This document shows, in pieces, positions 6,647 through 15,121 of a stretch of 43,837 nucleotides of DNA. The stretch spans positions 1-43,837 of the forward strand of contig JAITIQ010000149.1 in assembly GCA_031279425.1 (NCBI GenBank), given 5' to 3'. Both the position numbers and the translations under genes were made by a program. Under the pieces are notes generated by a model, which was not told the DNA's origin, did not search any database, and saw only the letters and a list, made by a program, of their open reading frames with translations. How positions within the stretch are numbered: the first letter of the stretch is position 1; the number at the start of each line of letters is the position of its first letter. The stretch comes from Accumulibacter sp. Its GTDB lineage: Bacteria > Pseudomonadota > Gammaproteobacteria > Burkholderiales > Rhodocyclaceae.

Positions 6647-7744
6647 ATGAACCCACCCGAATCCGCCCACCCGGCCCGCTGGTGGCATGCGCTGCCCGCC
6701 GGGGAAGGGCCGGAGCGCATCCAGTGCGAACTCTGTCCGCGCGACTGCAAGCTCCACGTCGGCCAGCGAGGAGCCTGTTTCGTGCGTCGGAACGAAGGCG
6801 GCGGGATGATCCTGAGCACCTGGGGACGCTCGTCCGGCTTCTGCATCGATCCGATCGAAAAAAAGCCGCTCCATCATTTCCATCCGGGTTCGTCGGTCCT
6901 TTCCTTCGGCACGGCGGGATGCAATCTCGCCTGCAAGTTCTGCCAGAACTGGGACATCTCCCGATCGAAAGACATGGACCGGCTGATGGACCTCGCCCGC
7001 CCGGAGGGCATCGCCCAGGCGGCGCAGGCCTACCGCGCGCAGTCCGTGGCCTTTACCTACAACGACCCGGTGATCTTCGCCGAGTACGCGATCGACACCG
7101 CCGAGGCCTGCCATGAGCGCGGCATCAAGACCGTGGCGGTGACCGCCGGCTACATCCATGCGCAGCCGGCCCGCGAATTCTTCGCCGTGATGGACGCCGC
7201 CAACGTCGATCTCAAGGCGTTTACCGACGGGTTCTACGCCAGGCTGTGCGGTGGCCGTCTCCAGCCGGTGCTCGACACGCTTGTCCACGTCCGCCACGAG
7301 ACGGATTGCTGGCTCGAAATCACCACGCTGCTGATTCCCGGACAGAACGACTCGCCGGCGGAAATCCGGGCCTTGTCGAGCTGGGTGGCAGCCGAGCTGG
7401 GGCCCGACGTGCCGCTGCATTTTTCCGCCTTCCACCCGGACTGGAAGATGAGAGACCGTTCGCCCACGCCGCCGTCGACGCTGACGCGGGCCCGCGATAT
7501 CGCCATGGACGCCGGGCTCCATTATGTCTATACCGGCAACGTGCATGACACGGAAGGCGACACCACCTTCTGTCCCGCGTGCCACGCCGCGCTGATCGTG
7601 CGCGACTGGTATGTGATCCGCCAGTACGATCTCGGCGCAGACGGAGGCTGTCCGCACTGTGGCACGAAGATCGCCGGCCATTACGGGCGGTTCGGCAAGC
7701 CGTTCGGATCGCAGCGCATCCCGCTGCGGCTCACCCGCAGATAG
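6647..7744 (+). CDS. amrS: AmmeMemoRadiSam system radical SAM enzyme
   Basis: 365 aa. The radical SAM cluster motif CNLACKFCQNW (CxxxCxxC) binds the 4Fe-4S/SAM centre. An N-terminal CELCPRDCKL motif and C-terminal CPAC...CPHCG pairs suggest further metal binding. GTAGCNLAC, AFTYNDPVIFAEYA and VTAGYIH are typical of the PflA-like AmmeMemoRadiSam branch. AGGA precedes the ATG. The enzyme probably generates a 5'-deoxyadenosyl radical for a modification that also needs Memo and AMMECR1; the substrate is unknown. The downstream hydrolase-like gene starts 7 bp after the stop, consistent with one transcript. Confidence 0.93.
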   Translation: MNPPESAHPARWWHALPAGEGPERIQCELCPRDCKLHVGQRGACFVRRNEGGGMILSTWGRSSGFCIDPIEKKPLHHFHPGSSVLSFGTAGCNLACKFCQNWDISRSKDMDRLMDLARPEGIAQAAQAYRAQSVAFTYNDPVIFAEYAIDTAEACHERGIKTVAVTAGYIHAQPAREFFAVMDAANVDLKAFTDGFYARLCGGRLQPVLDTLVHVRHETDCWLEITTLLIPGQNDSPAEIRALSSWVAAELGPDVPLHFSAFHPDWKMRDRSPTPPSTLTRARDIAMDAGLHYVYTGNVHDTEGDTTFCPACHAALIVRDWYVIRQYDLGADGGCPHCGTKIAGHYGRFGKPFGSQRIPLRLTRR

Positions 7745-7750
7745 ATCCGC

Positions 7751-8449
7751 ATGCTCGATTTCACTCCCGACGGCGCCGGCGTCCCGCTTTCCGTTCGCTC
7801 GGAGCGCGGGTTGCTGTACGGCGAGCTCGCGCTGCTGCCTGCCTCGCCCGGACTGGTCGTGCTCGCCCGCGCGGCGGCGGAGGAAGATGGGGGCCGGCAG
7901 TTGGCCGGGCAGTTCCGGCGAGCCGGCCTGTCGACCTTCGCCGTCGAGCTCGTGGCGCGGCAGGAGGGGCGTTTCCCGGACGTCCATCACCATGTTCCCC
8001 TGCTCGCCCGGCGGCTCACGGATTTTCTCGGCCTGCTCCGGAACCGCATGCTGATGAGAGAACTGCGCGAGCAGCCGGTCGGCCTTTTCGCCGCCGATGC
8101 CGCGGCGCCCGCCGCCGTCCGCGCGGCTGCCCTGCGCGACCATGACATCGCGGTCGTCGTCTGCCGCGGCGGGCTCGTCGACTTGGCCGGTACGCTCTAC
8201 CTGCGCTCGCTGCAATCGCCGCTGCTGCTGCTCGTCGAAGAAAACGACGAGCGGCGCGTCGCCGGCAACCGCCGCGCGCTGGAGAAAATCTCCTGCCGCA
8301 AGGAGCTGAAGATCATTCCCGCAATCGGCTCCGACGACGCGCTCTCGGCTGGCGGCGCGGTCTGCCTGTACGAGGCGGTGGAATGGTTCAACGCGGGCTT
8401 CGCGGAGCGTGGGAACAACCCTGGAAATCGCAGTTGGACGTGCCCATGA
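7751..8449 (+). CDS. Degenerate dienelactone-hydrolase-like protein lacking its catalytic residues
   Basis: 232 aa with the layout of an alpha/beta-hydrolase of the dienelactone hydrolase type: an early LALLPASPGLVVLA strand, helices, an elbow after PVGLF, and VVVCRGGLVDLAG. Where relatives carry the nucleophile elbow GASTG, this protein has AADAA (Asp116 in place of Ser). The usual GATHLF His segment is AIGSDDA. Catalytic Ser and His are therefore both missing, so it is probably not a hydrolase. The frame is intact, and the gene is coupled to the radical SAM gene, so a binding role is possible. The last residues (about PGNRSWTCP) and the stop come from a 68-bp dispersed repeat. Confidence 0.65.
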   Translation: MLDFTPDGAGVPLSVRSERGLLYGELALLPASPGLVVLARAAAEEDGGRQLAGQFRRAGLSTFAVELVARQEGRFPDVHHHVPLLARRLTDFLGLLRNRMLMRELREQPVGLFAADAAAPAAVRAAALRDHDIAVVVCRGGLVDLAGTLYLRSLQSPLLLLVEENDERRVAGNRRALEKISCRKELKIIPAIGSDDALSAGGAVCLYEAVEWFNAGFAERGNNPGNRSWTCP

Positions 8450-8487
8450 GCGCGGTCCCGGAGTGTGCTGACAAGGCGCGACGACGC
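8420..8487. repeat. 68-bp dispersed repeat, copy 1
   Basis: Matches 22927-22994 at 64 of 68 positions in the same orientation; the core AGTTGGACGTGCCCATGAG is identical. It supplies the C-terminal codons and the TGA of the pseudo-hydrolase and lies in the gap before the convergent mnmA. Confidence 0.8.
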
Positions 8488-8539
8488 CATGAAGATCCCG
8501 GTTCCGCCTCCGCGAGCTCCGAGGCGAGAGCGTTTTCCA

Positions 8540-9649
8540 TTACAGGATCACCCCTCCGCCGAGACACACCCGGCTTTCGTACAGCACCACCGACTGTCCG
8601 GGAGTCACCGCCCACTGCGGCGCGGCGAAGCGGATACGGCAGCTGCCGGCGTCGATATGCTCGATCCCGCAGGGCGCGTCGGCCTGCCGATAGCGTGTCT
8701 TGGCGCCGTACACCCAGTGCGCGTGCGGCCGGTCTCCGGAAATCCAGGACAGCCGGTCCGCCGTCAGCCCGTCCGAAAAGAGCGCCGGATGGCCGCGGCC
8801 CTGCACCACGTACAGGAGGTTGCGCGCCAGGTCCTTTTTCGCCACGTACCACGCCTCGTGCTCGCCGGTCTCGCTGCCCCGGCCGCCCCGGACGCCGCCG
8901 ATGCGCAATCCCTGGCGCTGGCCCAGCGTGTGGTAGGCGAGGCCGTCGTGCTCGCCGAGCGGGCGATCGTCGTCGAGGCAGCGGATTTCGCCCTTGCGCG
9001 GCGGCAGGTAGCGCATCAGGAATTCCTTGAACGGCCGCTCGCCGATGAAGCAGATGCCGGTGGAATCCTTCTTCAGCGCGACGTGCAGGCCGGCTTCCCC
9101 GGCCAGTCCGCGCACCTCGCGCTTGTACAGATCCGCCAGCGGAAACAGGGTTTTCGACAACTGCCGCTGATCGAGGCGATGCAGGAAGTAGCTCTGGTCC
9201 TTGCCGCCGTCTTCGGCCTTGAGTAACTGGAAGCCGTCCTCCGATTCCCGCGCGCCGGCGTAGTGTCCGGTGGCGATCCGGTCGGCGCCCATCTTCAGGG
9301 CGTGGTCGAGGAAAGCCTTGAACTTGATCTCGGAATTGCACAGCACGTCGGGGTTGGGCGTGCGGCCCGCGCGGTACTCCTCCAGGAAGATGGAGAACAC
9401 GTGCTCGCGGTATTCCCGGGCGAAATTCACCACTTCCACGTCGATGCCGATGGCATCGGACACGCTCATCACGTCGATGAGGTCCCGGCGCGACGAGCAA
9501 TACTCATCGTCATCGTCGTCTTCCCAGTTCTTCATGAACAGGCCGACGACCTCCCAGCCCCGGCGCTTGAGCAGCAACGCGGCGACCGACGAATCGACGC
9601 CGCCGGACAGGCCGACGACCACTGTTTTCCCCTTGCCTTCAAGCGCCAT
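8540..9649 (-). CDS. mnmA: tRNA 2-thiouridylase MnmA
   Basis: 369 aa, full length. It has an N-terminal PP-loop [12 protein letters not shown] (ATP pyrophosphatase), the catalytic Cys of NPDVLCN, GHYA, KDQSYFL and the second active Cys in [12 protein letters not shown]. It thiolates C2 of U34 in tRNA-Lys/Glu/Gln, using sulfur relayed from IscS. It overlaps the upstream exported-protein gene by 11 bp. The order NUDIX - exported protein - mnmA on the minus strand suggests one operon. Confidence 0.97.
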   Translation of the reverse strand: MALEGKGKTVVVGLSGGVDSSVAALLLKRRGWEVVGLFMKNWEDDDDDEYCSSRRDLIDVMSVSDAIGIDVEVVNFAREYREHVFSIFLEEYRAGRTPNPDVLCNSEIKFKAFLDHALKMGADRIATGHYAGARESEDGFQLLKAEDGGKDQSYFLHRLDQRQLSKTLFPLADLYKREVRGLAGEAGLHVALKKDSTGICFIGERPFKEFLMRYLPPRKGEIRCLDDDRPLGEHDGLAYHTLGQRQGLRIGGVRGGRGSETGEHEAWYVAKKDLARNLLYVVQGRGHPALFSDGLTADRLSWISGDRPHAHWVYGAKTRYRQADAPCGIEHIDAGSCRIRFAAPQWAVTPGQSVVLYESRVCLGGGVIL

Positions 9650-10241
9650 CCGGCGTCTCCCCTGCCATCCAGTCGATGAGCGGCATCACCGCCGCCGGGC
9701 GTCCGTTGTCGAAAAACCAGCTATCGACGACGAAGGCGGACGCTTCGCCGCCGGCGCTCTCCGCGCCATTCTCGCCATTCTCGATTTCCTCGATCCGCGC
9801 CGCGTCGTGCTGGAAGATGAGGAAACGATGGCGCCGCACCGGTTCCGCCACGCGATGGAAGCGCAGCAGGCCGCGCCGCTCCATGAGGCGCAGCAGCCGG
9901 GTCGTGCTCGTCGCATGGTCGATGCAATCCATCCGGCCGTATGCCGCGTCGTCCGCGTAATTGCCGCCCCGGTCCGCGGCAATCGGCGATTGCCGGCCGG
10001 CCCAGCCGAGCAGGCGGCCCACCGCTTCGCCGACGGCTTCGCGTTCTTGCGCCGGGTTTTGCGCGCGGTCGAGCAGGTTTTTCAATTCCATGAGCTGCGC
10101 GTCGCTGAAAACCACCTCGGCCTGGGCGGCGCACCCGTAGTTGAAACACACCGATATTTTCTCGTCCGCGCCGGCCGGGAACGCGCAGCTCATGACGAAC
10201 AGCGCGCCTGCCGCCAGCGGACGCGCCAGCCGCGCGATCAT
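9639..10241 (-). CDS. Conserved exported protein of unknown function
   Basis: 200 aa from the ATG at 10241. A cleavable signal peptide is clear ([20 protein letters not shown], likely cut after AGA), so it is periplasmic. The mature part has two early Cys (SVCFNYGC), a conserved-looking [19 protein letters not shown] and a late [11 protein letters not shown]. The Cys, His and Asp in those segments recall transglutaminase-like or papain-like arrangements, but I cannot assign the family. It lies between nudJ-like and mnmA genes and overlaps both neighbours slightly, so it is co-transcribed with them. Confidence 0.75.
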   Translation of the reverse strand: MIARLARPLAAGALFVMSCAFPAGADEKISVCFNYGCAAQAEVVFSDAQLMELKNLLDRAQNPAQEREAVGEAVGRLLGWAGRQSPIAADRGGNYADDAAYGRMDCIDHATSTTRLLRLMERRGLLRFHRVAEPVRRHRFLIFQHDAARIEEIENGENGAESAGGEASAFVVDSWFFDNGRPAAVMPLIDWMAGETPDGA

Positions 10242-10684
10242 GCGTAATGCGTGACGAGTTCCAGGGGATGGCGCCTGCCGGCCAGCCAGTCTTCGATGCA
10301 GGAGAGAACCATCGGACTGCGGTGGCGCGCCGCGCCGGCGCGGATTTCGTCCGCCGCAAGCCAGCGCGCTCCGAGAATGCCGGCATCGAGCGTCCGACCG
10401 GCGTCGTGTCCGACCGCCTCGCCGCCGAAGGCGAAACGCAGGTAGGTGAGGTTCTTCGCCGGATGGGCCCAATGATAGACGCCGAGCAGAAAGCGCGGTA
10501 CGAAGACATGCGCCGTCTCCTCCAGCGCCTCGCGCACGACCGCCTCGATCAGCGTCTCGCCGCGCTCCAGGTGGCCGGCCGGCTGATTGAAGCGGATTCC
10601 TTCGTCGGTTTCCTCCTCGACCATCAGGAACCTGCCGTCGCGCTCGGCGACGGCGGCAACGGTGACATGGGGTTTCCAGATCAT
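10238..10684 (-). CDS. NUDIX hydrolase (NudJ-like)
   Basis: 148 aa from the ATG at 10684 (MIWKPHVTVAAVAERDG). The Nudix box reads GHLERGETLIEAVVREALEE, matching GX5EX7REUXEE, with Ala where the usual Gly follows. Placement directly upstream of mnmA mirrors the nudJ(ymfB)-mnmA pairing of E. coli. NudJ acts on thiamin pyrophosphate and nucleoside di/triphosphates, so a pyrophosphate or phosphate hydrolase is likely. It overlaps the following exported-protein gene by 4 bp. Confidence 0.9.
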   Translation of the reverse strand: MIWKPHVTVAAVAERDGRFLMVEEETDEGIRFNQPAGHLERGETLIEAVVREALEETAHVFVPRFLLGVYHWAHPAKNLTYLRFAFGGEAVGHDAGRTLDAGILGARWLAADEIRAGAARHRSPMVLSCIEDWLAGRRHPLELVTHYA

Positions 10685-10778
10685 GATGATGGGCACGGGT
10701 CGGCAAAGCGCCATTTTACCGCCATCGGGCCGGTGGAATCGGCTAGAATTCCAAGCCGAATTTCTTCGGGAGACCCGC

Positions 10779-10964
10779 ATGACCGATCCACATACCGTCG
10801 AGGTCACCGAACTCGACCTCCCTCTGCGCTGCCCGCCCGCCAGCGGCACGGCCTGGAACCAGCACCCGCGCGTTTTCCTCGAAGTGCGACGGACTGGCGA
10901 AGCGAGCTGTCCCTGTGGCCGCGCGCATTACGTTTTCAAGAGTCAGGCGGCCAAGGGTTGCTGA
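10779..10964 (+). CDS. Small zinc-finger (CHCC-type) protein
   Basis: 61 aa. Motifs LRCPPASGTAWNQHPRVFL and CPCGRAHYVFK match the zf-CHCC family found throughout Betaproteobacteria and related to the NDUFS6 C-terminal domain. The usual second pair is CPYCG; here it is CPCG, one residue shorter, which may alter metal coordination. A good GGGAG ribosome site precedes the ATG. It is followed within 25 bp by waaF and probably shares a transcript. Confidence 0.8.
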   Translation: MTDPHTVEVTELDLPLRCPPASGTAWNQHPRVFLEVRRTGEASCPCGRAHYVFKSQAAKGC

Positions 10965-10986
10965 GGACGAGCCGACGGACCGTTTC

Positions 10987-12021
10987 ATGGAGATAGCCCG
11001 CGCGCTGGTCGTCGCCCCCGCCTGGATTGGCGACGCCGTCATGGCGCAGCCTCTGCTCATGCGCCTGCGCCGGGCCGTTCCCGGTCTCGTGCTCGACGCG
11101 CTGGCGCCGCCGTGGGTGGCGCCGGTTTTCGAGCGCATGCCGGAAGTCGCCGAGGTGATCGACAGTCCGTTCGCCCACGGCGAGCTTTCCTTCGGCAGGC
11201 GCCTCGCGCTCGGTCGGCGGCTTCGCCGGCGAGCCTACCGGCAGGCCTACGTCCTGCCCAATTCGGCGAAGTCGGCGCTGATCCCGTTCTTCGCCGGCAT
11301 TCCCGAACGCATCGGATTTACCGGGGAGACGCGCTACGGGCTGGTCAACCGGCGCCATGCGCTCGACCGGGCGGCGCTGCCCAGGATGGTCGAGCGTTTC
11401 GCGCAGCTCGCGCAGACGCCCGGTTCACCGCTCGAACGGCCCGTCGAGGCTCCGCGCCTCGCCTCTACCGCGGAACAGCGGGCGCGCGCCCTGGAGTCAC
11501 TCGGGATCGAACGGCCGCGGCGGGTCGCGGTGTTCTGTCCCGGCGCCGAATACGGCCCCGCCAAGCGCTGGCCGGCGCGCCACTTCGCCGCGCTGGCCGA
11601 CGCGCTGGCCGAACGCGGGATCGAAGTCTGGCTGCTCGGAGCGAACAAGGACCGGCAAGCGGGCGAGGAGATCGCGCTTCTCGCCGCGCAGGCCAAGCCG
11701 CGCAACTTCTGCGGCGACACCACGCTCACGCAGGCCATCGACCTCATCGCCGCCGCCGATTTCGTGATCTGCAACGATTCCGGCCTGATGCACGTCGCCG
11801 CCGCGCTGGACCGGCCGCTGGTCGCCATCTACGGCTCGTCGTCGCCGGTTTTCACGCCGCCCCTGTCCGAGCGGGCGGCGATCGTCCGCCTCGATCTTGC
11901 CTGCAGCCCGTGTTTTGCGCGGGAATGCCCGCTCGGACACCTCGCTTGCCTGAACCAACTCGAACCACAGCGCGTGCTGGACGCCTGCCCGGCGGCCGGA
12001 ATGCAGGAAAATGCATCATGA
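10987..12021 (+). CDS. waaF: LPS heptosyltransferase II (glycosyltransferase family 9)
   Basis: 344 aa. It starts MEIARALVVAPAWIGDAVMAQPLL, the standard N-terminal fold of WaaF. CPGAEYGPAKRWP, a central segment binding ADP-heptose, and CNDSGLMHVAAALDRPLVAIYGSSSP are family signatures. It transfers the second L-glycero-D-manno-heptose to the LPS inner core on the cytoplasmic face of the inner membrane. This supports an outer-membrane LPS with a heptose core. The next gene starts in an ATGA overlap. Confidence 0.93.
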   Translation: MEIARALVVAPAWIGDAVMAQPLLMRLRRAVPGLVLDALAPPWVAPVFERMPEVAEVIDSPFAHGELSFGRRLALGRRLRRRAYRQAYVLPNSAKSALIPFFAGIPERIGFTGETRYGLVNRRHALDRAALPRMVERFAQLAQTPGSPLERPVEAPRLASTAEQRARALESLGIERPRRVAVFCPGAEYGPAKRWPARHFAALADALAERGIEVWLLGANKDRQAGEEIALLAAQAKPRNFCGDTTLTQAIDLIAAADFVICNDSGLMHVAAALDRPLVAIYGSSSPVFTPPLSERAAIVRLDLACSPCFARECPLGHLACLNQLEPQRVLDACPAAGMQENAS

Positions 12022-12464
12022 CCCCGCCTTTCTACACCACGGCCACGGACGCCGAGGAAGCCCTGTACGAAGCGATCGCCCAGGGCAAGCTGGACGCCCT
12101 GATGGCCGTCTGGTCGGACGACGACGACATCGTCTGCATCCACCCGACCGGCCAGCGCACGGACGGCCCCCTGGCGATCCGCGAAAGCTGGCGCGCCATC
12201 TTCCAGAACAATCCGCGCTTTTCCGTGCGCGTGCGCGGCAAGGTGCGCTGGGAAAGCGCCCTGGTGTCGGTGCACAGCGTCGTCGAGGTACTGTATCTGC
12301 AAAACGATCAGTCGGCGCACGGACCGATGCTGACCACCCACGTCTTCGTGCGCGGAGCGAACGGCTGGCGCCTGGTTTCCCGCCACACTTCGGCGGCGGC
12401 GCAGCCTCCCGCCGAGAGCGGCCGCGAAAGCGTTCATGGCGGGCGCCGATATACGGTGCATTAG
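12018..12464 (+). CDS. SnoaL/NTF2-like protein
   Basis: 148 aa. ATDAEEALYEAIAQGKLDALM, then VCIHPTG, IRESWRAIF and a beta-rich LTTHVFVRGANGWRLVSRH are the pattern of the NTF2/SnoaL (YybH-type) cone fold. These are small ligand-binding or enzymatic domains and the substrate cannot be predicted. The start overlaps the waaF stop by 4 bp (ATGA), indicating translational coupling. The stop codon is shared with the left arm of an inverted-repeat element. Confidence 0.8.
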   Translation: MTPPFYTTATDAEEALYEAIAQGKLDALMAVWSDDDDIVCIHPTGQRTDGPLAIRESWRAIFQNNPRFSVRVRGKVRWESALVSVHSVVEVLYLQNDQSAHGPMLTTHVFVRGANGWRLVSRHTSAAAQPPAESGRESVHGGRRYTVH

Positions 12465-12597
12465 AGGACAGAGGACAGAAAAGTCGGCGGCGCTGCGCGC
12501 CGGGGGGAAGGACGCCCTCTCCCGCCCAGCGGGGGGGGGGAAAACAACGGTAAAATCGGCGCAGCCACAAAAAGACTGTTTTCTGTCTTCTGTCCTC
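12464..12597. repeat. Inverted-repeat-bounded element (MITE-like, 134 bp)
   Basis: The left arm GAGGACAGAGGACAGAAAA (12464-12482) and right arm TTTTCTGTCTTCTGTCCTC (12579-12597) are inverted repeats matching at 18 of 19 positions. The interior holds a run of ten G (12531-12540) and no gene. The left arm begins on the last base of the upstream stop codon. The first 17 bases of the arm recur alone at 23011-23027. It may be a small non-autonomous element or a bidirectional structured terminator. Confidence 0.65.
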
Positions 12598-12623
12598 CGG
12601 GATGGCGGCAATCGCCATGAGCG

Positions 12624-13295
12624 TCAATCGCGCCCGGTTTTCGGCTTTTCCTTGCCGAGAATGTTCTTCAGATGCCTCGACATGGCAAGGCGCGCCAGAT
12701 CCGGATCCTCCTCGCAGATCGCCCGGTAGATCCTCTGGTGATGCCGCAGGGCGACGAGTCTCTGGTCTGGGCGCTTGATGACTTCCCGGTTGAATTCGAG
12801 CATGAGTTCACGGACCGTCTTCAGCATTTCCAGCAGGAAAAAATTGCCGGAAATGCGGGCGATCAACTCATGGAAAGCAAAATCCGCCTTGAGAAAACCA
12901 TCCGCGTCCTCCAGAGCGGCTTGGTGGTCCAGCAAGGCTTTCAATGCTTCCTTGCTCTTTTCCGTTACCCGCCGGGTGGCGAGCGAAACAACCTCGCATT
13001 CGAGAGACGTCCTGGCTTCCACCAGTTCGTTGAGCTCGTAGGATTTCGGAGTCTGCTTGCGGACGAAATAGTGGCTGAGCGAGGCGACGTTTTCCCTGAG
13101 ATAGCTGCCACTCCCCAGCCTGGTCTGGGTCAGGCCCAGGGTTTCCAGGGTCCGCAGCGCTTCCCGGATCGAGGTTCGGGAAACTCCGAGCGTCGACGCC
13201 AACTGGCGTTCGGAGGGCAGGCGCTGGCCGGCTTGCACGGTACCCGAGGAAATCAGGTCACAGAGGTTTTCGAAAATCGAATCAGGTACTGTCAT
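12624..13295 (-). CDS. GntR-family transcriptional regulator (FadR/FCD type)
   Basis: 223 aa. The start at 13295 is set by GAGGAG directly upstream. An N-terminal winged helix-turn-helix is seen in RLPSERQLASTLGVSRTSIREALRTLE (about residues 24-50). The C-terminal all-helical FCD ligand domain has the metal/ligand-type residues ADFAFHELIARISGN and LRHHQRIYRAI. FCD regulators sense organic acids such as lactate, glycolate or gluconate. The adjacent divergent gap (13296-13610) holds no obvious target gene, so the regulon is unknown. Confidence 0.9.
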   Translation of the reverse strand: MTVPDSIFENLCDLISSGTVQAGQRLPSERQLASTLGVSRTSIREALRTLETLGLTQTRLGSGSYLRENVASLSHYFVRKQTPKSYELNELVEARTSLECEVVSLATRRVTEKSKEALKALLDHQAALEDADGFLKADFAFHELIARISGNFFLLEMLKTVRELMLEFNREVIKRPDQRLVALRHHQRIYRAICEEDPDLARLAMSRHLKNILGKEKPKTGRD

Positions 13296-13573
13296 AGCTC
13301 CTCGCAAGATACGGGATCGAATCGCCGGGAGGCCGCGTTCGAGAAGTGCAAGCATTCTGGCCCCGATTCGACTCTTTCGCGCGGCCCCGCAGCCCATCCG
13401 CCGCGTCTCTATTCTGCCCGGTTACGTAGGTTTCTTCCAGCCCGCGGAACGTCGATTCACGCTTGGCGCGGCAAGGGGCGGAAACCGGGCAAGGCGGGGA
13501 AGCCGAATTCCTGCCCCGAGCGATTTCCGGTCAGACCCGATATTTCTCCGACACGAAGCTCGACACATCCCCT
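13296..13573. other. Divergent gap between the GntR regulator and algH
   Basis: About 280 bp without a gene that I recognise. It should contain the minus-strand promoter of the regulator and leads into the algH promoter at its right end. I see no repeat of the families found elsewhere in the window. Confidence 0.4.
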
Positions 13574-13601
13574 TTGTCACTTCGACAGTCGGCGATAGAA
13601 T
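13574..13601 (+). promoter_or_regulatory. Promoter of the algH-ruvX-pyr operon
   Basis: -35 TTGTCA (13574-13579), 16-bp spacer, -10 TAGAAT (13596-13601). The start would fall only a few bases before the algH ATG at 13611, giving a very short leader. No attenuator or PyrR-binding leader is visible upstream of pyrR and pyrB. Confidence 0.5.
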
Positions 13602-13610
13602 AGGCGCGCC

Positions 13611-14171
13611 ATGGCCGCCATTCAACTGACCGATCACTTTCTCATTGCCATGCCGGCAATGGAGGACCCCTATTTCGCCAGGTCATTGGTCTACGTCGCC
13701 GAACACAATGCGCAGGGGGCGCTGGGCGTGATCGTCAACCGCCCGATCGACATGACGCTCTCGGCCCTGTTCCAGCGCATCGAGATGCCTTTCGTACCGG
13801 GCGGCATGGACAATTCGCCGGTCTTTTTCGGCGGACCGGTGCAGACCGACCGCGGCTTCGTCCTGCACCGTCCGCTCGGCAAGTGGCAGTCGACCCTGGC
13901 GGTCAACTCGGAAATCGGCCTCACCACCTCGCGCGACGTCCTGGAGTCGGCCGGACAGGCCGGCTATCCGAGCGACATCGTCGTCACGCTGGGCTATTCG
14001 GGATGGGGAAGCGGACAGCTCGAACACGAGATCGGCCAGAACGCGTGGCTCACGGTGCGCGCCGATCCGCGCATTCTTTTCGATCTGCCTTACGAGGAAC
14101 GCCTCTCTTCCGCGCTGGAGCTGCTTGGCGTCGATCTCGCCAATCTCGCCGGGCAGGCCGGGCATGCCTGA
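13611..14171 (+). CDS. algH: YqgE/AlgH family protein
   Basis: 186 aa. Signature segments include [50 protein letters not shown] and [15 protein letters not shown]. The biochemical role of AlgH is unknown; in pseudomonads it affects alginate and virulence regulation. It is the first gene of the conserved algH-ruvX-pyrR-pyrB-pyrC' cluster. Its stop overlaps the ruvX start by 8 bp. Confidence 0.93.
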   Translation: MAAIQLTDHFLIAMPAMEDPYFARSLVYVAEHNAQGALGVIVNRPIDMTLSALFQRIEMPFVPGGMDNSPVFFGGPVQTDRGFVLHRPLGKWQSTLAVNSEIGLTTSRDVLESAGQAGYPSDIVVTLGYSGWGSGQLEHEIGQNAWLTVRADPRILFDLPYEERLSSALELLGVDLANLAGQAGHA

Positions 14172-14637
14172 AGGGCGCCGTCAAGGCACGCTGCTGGCTT
14201 TCGATTTCGGCACCCGGCGCATCGGCGTCGCGGTGGGCGAACTGGAACTCATGCAGGCGCATCCGTTGACCACGATACGCGCCGAAGCGAACGACCGGCG
14301 TTTTCTGGAAATCGCCGCGCTGATCGACGAATGGAAACCGGTGCGTCTCATCGTCGGTCTGCCGCTCACGCTGGAAGGCGCGCCCCATGCGATGACCGCG
14401 CGCTGCCGGCGTTTCGCCAACCAGTTGCGCGGCCGCTTCGGGCTTCCCGTCGACCATGCCGAGGAACGCTTGTCCTCGTTCGAAGCCGGGGAGAAACTGC
14501 GCGAAAGCGGCTACAATGCGCGCGGCGCGCGGGAACATCTCGACACGCTGGCCGCGCAGATCATCCTGCGATCGTATTTTCAGCAACTTTCCACAACCCT
14601 ACCGGACGCTTGCCATGTCCCCTCCCAAGCTACCTGA
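14164..14637 (+). CDS. ruvX: YqgF/RuvX RNase H-fold nuclease
   Basis: 157 aa. [15 protein letters not shown] carries the first catalytic Asp. [18 protein letters not shown] (Glu) and [12 protein letters not shown] (Asp) complete the RNase H-like active site. Homologues process pre-16S rRNA 5' ends and were proposed as Holliday junction resolvases. It starts inside the end of algH and overlaps pyrR by 23 bp, in the fixed cluster order. Confidence 0.92.
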   Translation: MPEGRRQGTLLAFDFGTRRIGVAVGELELMQAHPLTTIRAEANDRRFLEIAALIDEWKPVRLIVGLPLTLEGAPHAMTARCRRFANQLRGRFGLPVDHAEERLSSFEAGEKLRESGYNARGAREHLDTLAAQIILRSYFQQLSTTLPDACHVPSQAT

Positions 14638-15121
14638 CGCCGAAGCGCAATGCGTCGCGCTGGCCGGGCAGATTCGCCCGAAACTCGAAGCCGACACCGT
14701 GCTGGTCGGCATTCACAGCGGGGGCGTCTGGGTCGCCCGGCGCCTGAAGGAACTGCTCGGCCTCGCGACGGAGATCGGGATGGTCGACGTGTCGTTCTAT
14801 CGCGACGATTACGGCGAAAAAGGGCTGCACCCGAACGTTCGGCCGACCTCGATCCGTTTCGAGATGGAGGGCCGTCCGCTGATTCTCGTAGACGACGTGC
14901 TCTACACCGGACGGACGACCCGGGCGGCGATCAACGAACTGTTCGATTACGGCCGTCCCGCCAGCGTCCGGCTGGCGGTGCTGGCCGACCGCGGCGGGCG
15001 GGAATTGCCGATCCAGGCCGAGTTCTGCGCCTGGCGGGCCGAAATTCCCGATTCGCAGGAACTGGTGCTCGAACCGGATGCGGCCGGGCGTCTGCAATGG
15101 AGGTGCGTCGACCATGCCTGA
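14615..15121 (+). CDS. pyrR: Bifunctional PyrR / uracil phosphoribosyltransferase-type protein
   Basis: 168 aa. The PRPP loop is [16 protein letters not shown], with [14 protein letters not shown] upstream and [17 protein letters not shown] in the hood. In Bacillus PyrR is an RNA-binding attenuator. In proteobacterial pyrR-pyrB-pyrC' clusters its regulatory role is less clear, and no terminator/antiterminator leader is visible here. It overlaps pyrB by 8 bp, so translation is coupled. Confidence 0.93.
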   Translation: MSPPKLPDAEAQCVALAGQIRPKLEADTVLVGIHSGGVWVARRLKELLGLATEIGMVDVSFYRDDYGEKGLHPNVRPTSIRFEMEGRPLILVDDVLYTGRTTRAAINELFDYGRPASVRLAVLADRGGRELPIQAEFCAWRAEIPDSQELVLEPDAAGRLQWRCVDHA

